Of a stretch of DNA of 64,000 bases, positions 38,536 through 46,584 are shown piece by piece. Positions within the stretch are counted from its first letter, which is position 1, and every line of letters starts with the position of its first letter. A program made the translations under genes and the position numbers. The notes under the pieces are model-generated. The model was not told the origin of the DNA. It was given only the letters and a program-made list of their open reading frames with translations, and did not search any database. The DNA comes from Streptomyces glaucescens (GTDB lineage: Bacteria > Actinomycetota > Actinomycetes > Streptomycetales > Streptomycetaceae): positions 2,747,501 to 2,811,500 of the forward strand of contig NZ_CP009438.1 of NCBI RefSeq assembly GCF_000761215.1, in the 5' to 3' direction.

Positions 38536-38631
38536 CCAACGCCTGTTGGTCAACGTTTGTTGGTCAACGCCTGTTGGCAACATAGGACGCACCCGGGTCG
38601 CAGTCAACGCTTGTTGGCCAACGCTTGTGTA
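38536..38631. promoter_or_regulatory. Five-copy 14-bp TetR operator array
   Basis: YCAACGYYTGTTGG occurs at 38536, 38550 and 38564 (three copies head to tail without gaps), then at 38604 and, with a degenerate end, 38618 (two copies head to tail). Each copy is a near-palindrome, CCAAC-N4-GTTGG. The two groups flank the middle of the divergent promoter region between the monooxygenase and TetR genes, one near each start codon. Confidence 0.75.
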
Positions 38632-38646
38632 CCTACCCTCGTCCGC

Positions 38647-39216
38647 ATGACCGACCGCCCCCGCGTCCGCCGCTCCGACGCCACCCGTACCGCCATCCTC
38701 GAAGCGGCCCGCGAACGCTTCGCCGCCGACGGCTACGACCGCGCCACCATCCGGGCCATCGCCGCCGACGCGGGCATCGACCCCTCCATGGTCATGCGCT
38801 ACTACGGCAACAAGGAGGGCCTGTTCGCGGCGGCCGTCGCCGTGGACCTGGGGCTGCCCGGCCTCTCCGAACTCCCCCGCGACACCGTCGGCCCGGCCGT
38901 GGCGGGGCACTTCCTCGACCTGTGGGAGGGGAACGAGGTGCTGACCGCCCTGGTGCGGGTGGGCGCGGCCAGTCAGGCGGGGGCCGAGCGGATCCAGGGC
39001 GTCTTCCGCGAGCAGCTGCTGCCGGTCGCCCACCGGATCTGCCCGGACCCGGAGCAGGTGCCCGCGCGGGCCGCGCTCGTCGCCTCGCAGCTCCTCGGCC
39101 TCGCGCTCACCCGGTACGTGCTGCGCATCCCGCCGGCCGTGGACCTGACCCGCGAGGAGATCGTGGCGTGGCTCGGGCCGACGCTCCAGCGGTACCTCAC
39201 CGCGCCGGCCCCCTGA
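38647..39216 (+). CDS. TetR-family transcriptional regulator
   Basis: A 189-residue TetR regulator. The N-terminal helix-turn-helix (residues 9-55) reads RRSDATRTAILEAARERFAADGYDRATIRAIAADAGIDPSMVMRYYGNKEGLF; the C-terminal domain resembles the TetR_C subgroup with LPVAHRICPDPEQVPARAALVASQLLGLALTRYVLRIPP. It is divergent from the FAD monooxygenase gene and likely controls it through the 14-bp repeats. ATG 38647 lies only 15 bp from the last repeat copy, so autorepression is expected. It is followed by a very long hairpin. Confidence 0.92.
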   Translation: MTDRPRVRRSDATRTAILEAARERFAADGYDRATIRAIAADAGIDPSMVMRYYGNKEGLFAAAVAVDLGLPGLSELPRDTVGPAVAGHFLDLWEGNEVLTALVRVGAASQAGAERIQGVFREQLLPVAHRICPDPEQVPARAALVASQLLGLALTRYVLRIPPAVDLTREEIVAWLGPTLQRYLTAPAP

Positions 39217-39243
39217 CCCGGGGAGCGGCGCGGGACAACGCGA

Positions 39244-39308
39244 CCGGGGGCGCCGGCCTCGCCCACGTACCGCGAACACGCGTACATGGGCGAGGCCGGC
39301 GCCCCCGG
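39244..39308. terminator. Long bidirectional hairpin terminator
   Basis: A perfect 22-bp stem (39244-39265 with 39287-39308), then after one mismatch a further GTAC/GTAC pairing, lying between the convergent TetR and small membrane protein genes. Confidence 0.8.
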
Positions 39309-39344
39309 TGGAAGCGACGCCGTACCGTCGGCCGGGGCCGAGGG

Positions 39345-39626
39345 TCAGGCCTTCGACTGGGCGTTGGCCTTCGTCTTGATGTTCGTGCTGGTCACCCGGT
39401 GCTTCTCCTGGGACCGGTCGAGGACCATCACCAGACCCGCGATCACCGCGAACAGCGCGATCGGGGCGATGACGTAGAGGCCCAGCGTCTCGATGACGCT
39501 CAGGCCCGGGCCGGGGTCGTCGCCGTCGTCGCGCACCAGCGCGCTCGCGGGGGACGACATGAGCAGCATCATCAGCGTCGTACCGGCGGCCAGGGCGCCG
39601 GCGCGCAGGGCGTTCTTCTTGTCCAC
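39345..39626 (-). CDS. Small membrane protein of unknown function
   Basis: A 93-residue protein with two hydrophobic segments: an N-terminal one (LRAGALAAGTTLMMLLMSSPASALV) that could be a signal peptide cleaved at ASA-LV, and a second helix (LGLYVIAPIALFAVIAGLVMVLD, about 45-67), ending in a basic cytoplasmic tail (RSQEKHRVTSTNIKTKANAQSKA). The short loop between is acidic (RDDGDDPGPG). The GTG start at 39626 has only a weak GGGAC upstream. It is convergent with the TetR gene and downstream of malQ on the same strand, about 110 bp away. I do not recognise a characterised family. Confidence 0.6.
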   Translation of the reverse strand: MDKKNALRAGALAAGTTLMMLLMSSPASALVRDDGDDPGPGLSVIETLGLYVIAPIALFAVIAGLVMVLDRSQEKHRVTSTNIKTKANAQSKA

Positions 39627-39739
39627 GGTCCCAAAAGTAGCGAACGCCGGCAGGGGCCGCGCGTCCGGGGTGCCCGTACGAGCCCCCCGGCGCCGCCCCC
39701 CGGGCCCGCGCGCACCTCCGTACCGGCCTCCGGCCGCCC

Positions 39740-41896
39740 TCACGAGCCGCCCCCGTCCCCGCCGGGCGTGCCGCGCAGCACCTCGGTCAGGGCGCGCAGG
39801 CGCGGGGAGGCCGCCAGGTCCTCCAGGGTGACCGGGCGCCCGTGCGCGTCCGCCACCGGCAGCCGCCAGTTGGGGTACTCGTCCCAGGTGCCCGGCAGGT
39901 TCTGCGGGCGGCGGTCGCCGACACCGTCCGGCAGCCAGACGCCGATCATGCGGGCCGGGGTGCGCAGCAGGAAGCGGTGGACGGCCCGCACCCCGGCCTC
40001 CTCCGACGCGCCGTCCGCGCCTCCGCCGGTGCCGGGCAGCAGCCCGAGCCGGGAGAGGTACGCCAGCCACTCCGCCGTGTCCGCCGCGGCCTCCGCCCGC
40101 TCGTCGGCGACCGGGCGGGCCAGCAGGCCCAGCCGGTCGCGCAGGTCGACGTGTTCGCCGGTGAGCCGGGCGGCGGTGGGCGGCAGGTCGTGGGTGGTGG
40201 CGGTGGCGAGGCAGTCGGCGCGCCACGCCTCGGGCGGCAGGGGGCGGCCGTCGCCGTCCCAGTCCCGCTCGAACCAGAGCACGGACGTACCGAGGACGCC
40301 CCGCTCGCGCAGCCGCTCGCGGACACCCGGCTCGACGGTGCCCAGGTCCTCGCCGATCACCACCGCGCCGGCCCGGGACGCCTCCAGGACCAGCACGGCG
40401 AGCATGGCCTCCGCGTCGTAGCGGACGTAGGTGCCCTCGGTCGGGGGAAGCCCCTGCGGCACCCACCAGAGCCGGAACAGGCCCATGACGTGGTCGATCC
40501 GCAGGGCGCCGGCGTAGCGGAACAGCCCCCGCAGCAGGGCGCGGTAGGGGGCGTAGCCGGTGGCGGCGAGGCGGTCCGGGCGCCAGGGCGGCAGGCCCCA
40601 GTCCTGGCCGCGGGCGTTGAAGGCGTCGGGCGGGGCGCCGACGGACATGCCGGCCGCGAAGTACTCCTGCTGGGCCCAGGCGTCCGCGCCGCTGGGGTGC
40701 ACCCCGACGGCCAGGTCGTGCACGATCCCGATCGGCATGCCCGCCTCGCGCGCGGTGCGCTGGGCGGCGGTGAGCTGGCCGTCGGTGAGCCAGGCCAGGC
40801 GGCAGTACAGGTCGACGCGGTCCAGGAGGCCGGCCCGCGCCCGGGCGGTCTGCGGGGAGCGGGGGTCGCGCAGCCCCGCGGGCCAGTTCCGCCAGTCGGT
40901 GCCGTGCACCTCGGCGAGCGCGCTCCAGGTGGCGTGGTCCTCCAGGGCCTGTCCCTGTCCGGCGAGGAAGTCGCTGTAGGCGGCCTGGCGGCCGGGGCCG
41001 AGCGGGACCGCGCACAGCAGCTCCAGCGCCTCCCGCTTGAGGTCCCACACGGCGTCCCGGTCGATCAGTTCGCCCTTCTCCAGCACGGCCTCGCGCAGCC
41101 GGGCCGCCCGCTCGGACAGCGTGCGCAGCCGCTCGCCGCCGGGGCCGTGGACGGCGTGGGCGTACTCGGGGACGTCCTCGATCCGCAGGTGGACGGGGTC
41201 GGGGAAGCGGCGGGAGGAGGGGCGGTACGGGGAGGGGTCGGTGGGGGCGCCGGGCACGGCCGCGTGCAGCGGGTTGACCTGCACGAAGCCGGCACCGAGG
41301 GCGCGGCCGGCCCAGGCGGTCAGCTCGCCGAGGTCGCCGAGGTCGCCCATGCCCCAGGAGCGCCGGGACAGCAGGGAGTAGAGCTGGACGAGCAGGCCGT
41401 AGGAGCGTCCGGGCGGGCTGGGCAGCCGGGCCGGGGCGACCACCAGGTGGACGTCTGCGGTGCGGCCGTCGGGCGCGGCGGCGGTCAGCCGGTGCACGCC
41501 GGGCGGCAGCTGTTCGGTGGCGGTGTGGGTCTCGCCCCGCTCGGTCTCGATCCGCAGCCGGGTCCCGGGGGGCAGCGCGGCGAGCGCGTCGGGGACGGGG
41601 CCGCCGCCCCAGCAGACCACCGTGGGCGGCAGCAGCCGTTCGTCCAGTTCGCGGCGGCGCGCGGCGAGCGCGGCCCGGACCGCCTCGGGGGTGCCGGCGT
41701 CGACGCCGAGCGCGCCGAGGGCGCGGACGACGGCCGCGGCGGAGGCGGCGACCGTGCGGTCGGGGGACGGGCGGTAGGAGGTGGCCACGCCGTGCAGCTC
41801 GGCGAGCCGGGCCAGTTCCTCGCCGGGCGGACCTGGATCGGCGGGTCCGGCGGGTCCGGCGGCGTCGGCTGGTTCGGCCGGGCGGGGCGCGGTCAT
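39740..41896 (-). CDS. malQ: 4-alpha-glucanotransferase (GH77, amylomaltase)
   Basis: A 718-residue cytoplasmic enzyme that transfers maltodextrin segments between alpha-1,4-glucans, used in maltose and glycogen turnover. GH77 signatures: GMGDLGDLGELTAWAG near the start of the barrel, RIDHVMGLFRLWWVPQG with the nucleophile Asp-containing strand, GEDLGTVEPGV with the acid/base Glu, and the transition-state stabiliser region TATTHDLPPTAARLTGEHVDLRDRLGL. The long N-terminal ~170 residues, with an Ala/Pro-rich start, are as in other actinobacterial MalQ. Its ATG directly follows the stop codon of the 79-residue ORF (TAG-ATG), so translation is probably coupled. Confidence 0.93.
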   Translation of the reverse strand: MTAPRPAEPADAAGPAGPADPGPPGEELARLAELHGVATSYRPSPDRTVAASAAAVVRALGALGVDAGTPEAVRAALAARRRELDERLLPPTVVCWGGGPVPDALAALPPGTRLRIETERGETHTATEQLPPGVHRLTAAAPDGRTADVHLVVAPARLPSPPGRSYGLLVQLYSLLSRRSWGMGDLGDLGELTAWAGRALGAGFVQVNPLHAAVPGAPTDPSPYRPSSRRFPDPVHLRIEDVPEYAHAVHGPGGERLRTLSERAARLREAVLEKGELIDRDAVWDLKREALELLCAVPLGPGRQAAYSDFLAGQGQALEDHATWSALAEVHGTDWRNWPAGLRDPRSPQTARARAGLLDRVDLYCRLAWLTDGQLTAAQRTAREAGMPIGIVHDLAVGVHPSGADAWAQQEYFAAGMSVGAPPDAFNARGQDWGLPPWRPDRLAATGYAPYRALLRGLFRYAGALRIDHVMGLFRLWWVPQGLPPTEGTYVRYDAEAMLAVLVLEASRAGAVVIGEDLGTVEPGVRERLRERGVLGTSVLWFERDWDGDGRPLPPEAWRADCLATATTHDLPPTAARLTGEHVDLRDRLGLLARPVADERAEAAADTAEWLAYLSRLGLLPGTGGGADGASEEAGVRAVHRFLLRTPARMIGVWLPDGVGDRRPQNLPGTWDEYPNWRLPVADAHGRPVTLEDLAASPRLRALTEVLRGTPGGDGGGS

Positions 41897-42136
41897 CTAC
41901 GGCCTCGTGGAGTCGGCGTCCGGGGCGGCGAGCGGCGGCTCGCTGGTGAGGGGTTCGGCGTCGGGGAGCGGGGGTTCGCTGGTGAGCGGGGCCTGGGCGC
42001 AGGAGCTCTCGGCGCTGAAGGCGCACGGGCCGGGCTGGGCGCGGAGCCGGGCGCCGGGTTCGCCGGCGGGGTCGGCGGCGTGTTCCGCCGTGCGTTTGGA
42101 CAGGGCGGGGAGGAGCAGGTCTGCCAGTGCCGTCAC
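41897..42136 (-). CDS. 79-residue ORF translationally coupled to malQ
   Basis: GTG at 42136 follows a near-perfect AGGAGG, 6 nt away, the best ribosome site in this area, which supports a real gene. The protein begins with a short amphipathic or hydrophobic helix (MTALADLLLPALSKRTAEHA), then a Pro/Ala-rich segment with two Cys (GPCAFSAESSCAQ), and ends with LTSEPPL repeated twice eleven residues apart. Its TAG stop abuts the malQ ATG. I recognise no family. It could be a small partner or a leader that sets malQ translation; both are guesses. Confidence 0.5.
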   Translation of the reverse strand: MTALADLLLPALSKRTAEHAADPAGEPGARLRAQPGPCAFSAESSCAQAPLTSEPPLPDAEPLTSEPPLAAPDADSTRP

Positions 42137-42445
42137 GGGTGGCCTCCTGGTCGGTCGCGGTCTCGGGCGCCGGGTCCGGCGTCGAGCGGTCACCGCAGCC
42201 CTACCCCGTGAGCGCGCGGGCAGACGCCCCGAGCGGCGCCGACCGCACTTCTCGTCACATTCCACACCGATCCACCTCCCTCAGATTCCGGCAATCCACG
42301 CATCACGGCCACCCCCGTTGACACCCTCACCCCCGGATGGTGGGCTCGGTCACCCGTGACGGTGCCGTCCGAGTGCTCCGGCGGCCACGAGGGCCGCGAG
42401 CGCCGCGACAGCCACCGGAGGGACGTTCGACCGAGGGAGGGGCCC
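42137..42445. other. Divergent promoter region, malQ operon and GH84 gene
   Basis: 309 bp without a supportable gene. A consensus TTGACA at 42318-42323 is followed after 17 bp by TGGGCT, a weak candidate promoter for the GH84 gene. Nothing else stands out. Confidence 0.35.
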
Positions 42446-45349
42446 GTGCAGCTGCGGCGTGGAAGGGGCGGCGCGGCAGCACTCGCGTTCGCCGTCGTCG
42501 CCGGAACCCTGGGCGGTGCCCCGGCCGCCATGGCGGCCCCGCCCGCACCCGGCACCAGCGCACCCACCGCCGCCGGGACCGCCGGGACCACGTCCCCCGC
42601 GCCGGCCGTCTGGCCCCGCCCGCAGTCCCTGCGCGCCACCGGCGCCCCCGCCACGGTCACCGACGAGGTCGCGCTGGTCGGCGACGGCACGGCCACGGCG
42701 TCCGACCTGGCGGCACTGCGCGCGGTGCTGCGGGAGGCGGGCGCCCGCCGGATCGCGGCGCTCTCCCCGGGCGATCCGCTGCCCGCGGGCGCGCTGGTGG
42801 TGCGCGTGGGCACGGAACGGGCGCGCGCCGGCGACCGGCGGGCGCTGCCCGCGGGCGGCTACCGGCTCGTCACCGGCCCGGACGGCGTCACCCTCTCCGG
42901 CGCGGGCGAGGACGGACTCTTCCACGCCGTGCAGACGCTGCGGCAACTGGTGCGGCCCGGCGGCACGATCGCGGGCGCGGAGATCCGCGACTGGCCCGGC
43001 ACCGCCGCGCGCGGCACCGCGGAGGGCTTCTACGGCACTCCCTGGACGCACCGCGAGCGGCTGGCCCAGCTGGACTTCATGGGCCGCACCAAGCAGAACC
43101 GCTACCTGTACGCCCCGGGCGACGACCCGTACCGGCAGGCCCGCTGGCGGGAGCCGTACCCGGCCGCGTCGCGGGCCGAGTTCCGGGAGCTGGCGGAGCG
43201 GGCGCGCCGCAACCACGTGACGCTGGGCTGGGCGGTGGCGCCGGGCCAGGCGATGTGCTTCGCGTCGGACGCGGACGTGCAGGCGCTGACCCGGAAGCTG
43301 GACGCGATGTGGGAGCTGGGTTTCCGGGCGTTGCAGCTCCAGTTCCAGGACGTCAGCTACAGCGAGTGGCACTGCGAGGAGGACGCGGACCGGTTCGGGT
43401 CGGGTCCCGAGGCCGCGGCACGGGCCCACGCGCGGGTGGCGGACGCGGTCGCCCGGCACCTGGCGGAGCGTCACCCGGGCGCCGAAGCCCTGACGGTGAT
43501 GCCGACCGAGTACTACCAGGAGGGCACCACCGCGTACCGCGAGGCGCTGGCGGGCGCGCTGGACGCGGAGGTGGCGGTGGCCTGGACCGGGGTCGGGGTC
43601 GTCCCGCGGACCATCACCGGCCGGGAACTGGCCACCGCGCGGGACGTGTTCCGCCACCCCCTGGTCACCATGGACAACTACCCGGTCAACGACTACGCGC
43701 CCGGACGGGTCTTCCTCGGCCCGTACACCGGGCGGGAACCGGCCGTCGCGACCGGCTCGGCGGCACTCCTCGCGAACGCGATGGAGCAGGCCGCCGCGTC
43801 CCGCATCCCGCTCTTCACGGCCGCCGACTACGCCTGGAACCCGCGCGCCTACCGCCCGGGCGAGTCCTGGCGGGCCGCGATCGACGACCTGGCGGGCGGT
43901 GACGAGGACCGCCGGGCGGCGCTGGCGGCCCTCGCCGGGAACGACGCGTCCTCGGTGCTCGGCGGTGAGGAGTCGGCGTATCTGCGCCCCCTGATCGCCG
44001 AGTTCTGGCGCACCCGCGCGGGGAGCGGGGAGAGCCGGACGGGTGACGGGAGCGCGGCGAACGCCGAGCGGCGGCTGCGAGAGGCGTTCGCGGTGCTGCG
44101 CGAGACGCCCGGCCGGCTGCGCGGCACCGCGCTGGCCGGCGAGGTCGCCCCCTGGACGGAACAACTGGCCCGGTACGGCGAGGCGGGCCTGGCCGCCCTC
44201 GACATGCTGGGCGCCCAGCGCGCGGGCGACCCGGCGGCGGCCTGGACCGCGTACCGCGCCCTGGGCGGCCTGCGGTCGCGGCTCGCCGCCTCCCGGGTGA
44301 CGGTCGGCGAGGGGGTGCTGGACCCGTTCCTGGCCCGGGCGCGGCGGGCGTACGAGGCGTGGGCGGGCCTGGGCACCGAGCCGGGCGCGCCGGCGGGCGA
44401 CCGCGCCGACGGCCGTACGGTGCGCTTCCCGCGCGCCCGCGCGCTGACCGCCGTGACGGTGCTGACCGAGCCGGGCACCGGGGGCACGGTCGAGGCGCGG
44501 GTGCCCGGCGGGGGCTGGCGCCCGATCGGCGCGCTGGACGCCTCCGGCGCCACGGAACTGACGGTCCGCCTGCGCGCCGACGCGGTACGGGTCACCGGCC
44601 CGGCACCCTCACGCGTGCGGCACCTGGTGCCCTGGTACGCGGACGCGCCCGCCGCCTCGCTGACGACGGAGCGCGACGAGCTGGACGCGGACCTCGGCGG
44701 CACCCTGCGGATCGGGGTGCGGCTGACGTCCCTGCGGCCGGCGGAGGTGCGCGGGCGGCTCACCGCCGAGGCGCCCGAGGGCATCGCCGTGCGCGTCCCG
44801 GCCGGCGTGCTGGCCGTCCCGCGCGGGACGTCGGTCCGGGTGCCGGTCGAGGTGCGCGTCCCGCGCGGGGCGCCCGCCCGGTCGTACGGGATCACGCTGG
44901 CGTTCGGCGGGGTGACCCGCACGCTCACCGTCCGCGCGGTGCCGCCGACCGGCGGGCCGGACCTGGCGCGCACCGGCACCGCGCGGTCGTCCGGTGACGA
45001 GACGCCCGACTTCCCGGCGTCCGCGGCGAGCGACGGCGACCCGGGCACCCGCTGGTCGTCCCCGGCGGAGGACGGCGCCTGGTGGCAGGTGGAGCTGGCG
45101 GAGCCGGTCCGGCTGGGGCGGGTGGCGCTGCGCTGGCAGGACGCGTACGCGTCGGCGTACCGCGTGCAGGTCTCGGCGGACGGCCGCCGCTGGCGCACGG
45201 CCGCGACCGTCCGGGAGGGCCGCGGGGGCCGCGAGGAGCTGCGGATGGACGAGCGGAACGTGCGGTACGTGCGCGTGCTGTGCGACGAGCGGGCGACCCG
45301 GTACGGCTGTTCGCTGTGGTCGGTGGAGGCGTACGCGGTCCGCGACTGA
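42446..45349 (+). CDS. Secreted GH84 beta-N-acetylglucosaminidase/hyaluronidase-like enzyme
   Basis: A 967-residue secreted glycosidase. GTG 42446 follows GGGAGG and opens a signal peptide (RRGRGGAAALAFAVVAGTLGGAPAAMA-AP). An N-terminal GH20b/GH84N-like domain (about 50-185) precedes the GH84 barrel, which begins TAEGFYGTPWTHRERLAQLDFMGRTKQNRYLYAPGDDPYR and continues with TVMPTEYY, VAVAWTGVGVV and DNYPVNDYAPGR, close to the NagJ pattern. At the catalytic Asp-Asp pair the sequence is FQ301-D302, so the first Asp is Gln. The C-terminus carries an F5/8-type C (CBM32-like) domain (about 840-967). Likely substrates are terminal N-acetylglucosamine or hyaluronan-type glycans. It is a monocistronic gene. 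Confidence 0.87.
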   Translation: MQLRRGRGGAAALAFAVVAGTLGGAPAAMAAPPAPGTSAPTAAGTAGTTSPAPAVWPRPQSLRATGAPATVTDEVALVGDGTATASDLAALRAVLREAGARRIAALSPGDPLPAGALVVRVGTERARAGDRRALPAGGYRLVTGPDGVTLSGAGEDGLFHAVQTLRQLVRPGGTIAGAEIRDWPGTAARGTAEGFYGTPWTHRERLAQLDFMGRTKQNRYLYAPGDDPYRQARWREPYPAASRAEFRELAERARRNHVTLGWAVAPGQAMCFASDADVQALTRKLDAMWELGFRALQLQFQDVSYSEWHCEEDADRFGSGPEAAARAHARVADAVARHLAERHPGAEALTVMPTEYYQEGTTAYREALAGALDAEVAVAWTGVGVVPRTITGRELATARDVFRHPLVTMDNYPVNDYAPGRVFLGPYTGREPAVATGSAALLANAMEQAAASRIPLFTAADYAWNPRAYRPGESWRAAIDDLAGGDEDRRAALAALAGNDASSVLGGEESAYLRPLIAEFWRTRAGSGESRTGDGSAANAERRLREAFAVLRETPGRLRGTALAGEVAPWTEQLARYGEAGLAALDMLGAQRAGDPAAAWTAYRALGGLRSRLAASRVTVGEGVLDPFLARARRAYEAWAGLGTEPGAPAGDRADGRTVRFPRARALTAVTVLTEPGTGGTVEARVPGGGWRPIGALDASGATELTVRLRADAVRVTGPAPSRVRHLVPWYADAPAASLTTERDELDADLGGTLRIGVRLTSLRPAEVRGRLTAEAPEGIAVRVPAGVLAVPRGTSVRVPVEVRVPRGAPARSYGITLAFGGVTRTLTVRAVPPTGGPDLARTGTARSSGDETPDFPASAASDGDPGTRWSSPAEDGAWWQVELAEPVRLGRVALRWQDAYASAYRVQVSADGRRWRTAATVREGRGGREELRMDERNVRYVRVLCDERATRYGCSLWSVEAYAVRD

Positions 45350-45727
45350 GCCCCTGTCGGACCCCCGGCGCTGCGGTCGGCCCCGGGGCGGTCGGCCCCG
45401 GGTACGCGGCGCTCACCGACGGCGCCGGGCGGCGCCCTGACCGGCGCCGCCGGTCCCGCTCGCCGTCCGCCGCGGACCGCCGGGCCGGCCGCGGCGGCCT
45501 CGCTGCCGCTGCCGCGCCGCCCGGCGCCGCCCGGGGAGCCGCGGTACGCCTGACGCGGCCGGACCCCGCACGGGCAGGCCGACGGGACCGGGGTCGACGG
45601 GGGCCGTCCCGGTCCACCGGCGGCGCCCGCACCCCCCTGTCCGCCCGCCCCGGCCCGCCCGTCCATCCGGGTTTCGTGCGCCTGCGCGGCGACGCGCCGC
45701 GCGCGTGCCCGGGCAAAGCCCGGACCG
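45350..45727. other. GC-rich gene-free region
   Basis: 378 bp between the convergent GH84 and HNH genes. It includes a short direct repeat GGTCGGCCCCGGG (near 45376-45401) and Arg/Pro/Ala-coding frames on both strands without any domain. I see no gene and no clear terminator. Confidence 0.4.
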
Positions 45728-46264
45728 TCAGGCGGAGATGCCGTCGATCCGGGCGAGGGCGTCGTCCGCACCGAACGGCCGCAGGTACGGCAGCCAGCGC
45801 GGATCCCGGTGACCGGTCCCGATGATGCGCCAGGCCAGACCGGTGGGCGGGGCGGGTTTGTGGCGCAGCCGCCAGCCGATCTCGCCGAGGTGGCGGTCGG
45901 CCTTCACGTGGTTGCAGCGGCGGCAGGACGCCACCACGTTGTCCCAGACGTGCTTGCCCCCGCGCGAGCGCGGGATGACGTGGTCGACGCTGGTTGCGAC
46001 GCCACCGCAGTACATGCACCGGCCCCCGTCGCGGGCGAACAGCGCCCGGCGGGTCAGAGGAACGGGCCCCCGGTAGGGAACCCGCACGAATCGCTTCAGC
46101 CGGACCACGCTGGGTGCGGGGACTGTGACGGTCGCGCTGTGCAGATGGGCGCCGGACTCCTCGAGGCAGACGGCCTTGTTCTCGAGGACGAGGACGAGCG
46201 CGCGGCGGAGCGGTACGACGCCGAGGGGCTCGTACGACGCGTTGAGGACCAGGACATGCGGCAC
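45728..46264 (-). CDS. HNH endonuclease-family protein
   Basis: A 178-residue protein. The N-terminus PHVLVLNASYEPLGVVPLRRALVLVLENKAV is characteristic of a conserved actinobacterial HNH group. The HNH core (about 85-130) reads CMYCGG, then TSVDHVIPRSRGG, WDNVVASCRRCNHVKADR; the His of VDHV, the Asn of WDNV and the His of NHVK form the beta-beta-alpha-metal site, and the two CxxC pairs bind structural zinc. The GTG at 46264 follows AAGGAGG; the longer upstream frame is rejected. No partner methylase or restriction genes are nearby, so a housekeeping DNA role rather than restriction is likely. Function remains unproven. Confidence 0.85.
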   Translation of the reverse strand: MPHVLVLNASYEPLGVVPLRRALVLVLENKAVCLEESGAHLHSATVTVPAPSVVRLKRFVRVPYRGPVPLTRRALFARDGGRCMYCGGVATSVDHVIPRSRGGKHVWDNVVASCRRCNHVKADRHLGEIGWRLRHKPAPPTGLAWRIIGTGHRDPRWLPYLRPFGADDALARIDGISA

Positions 46265-46584
46265 GGATGCCTCCTTGTACGCCGGCGGCGCGTGGCTCGC
46301 GCCGGGACGATCTGCAGTCAGTCTCCCCTCATGCCTGGTGAACGCGCCACCATGTCCCGGTAACGGGCTGGGAGTGTTTTCGACCACATCTGATTCATCC
46401 CCCGCGGGGGGACCCGTTCAAGCCCAGGTGAGTCCGGTCTCTCCTTCACGAACCGGGCGGGTGCGCACACAATGCCCCGTTAGTGTGGTGGTTCTGCCCG
46501 TCCGGTGACCTTCCCGTGACCCGAACCGCCCGTGACCCGAACGACTCCGCCGGAGGCAGACCGCTGCACCTGGAGGTATCCGCC
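46265..46584. other. Divergent promoter region, HNH and MscS genes
   Basis: 320 bp without a supportable gene. A TAGTGT at 46481-46486 could be a -10 element for the channel gene, but I see no matching -35. Confidence 0.35.
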
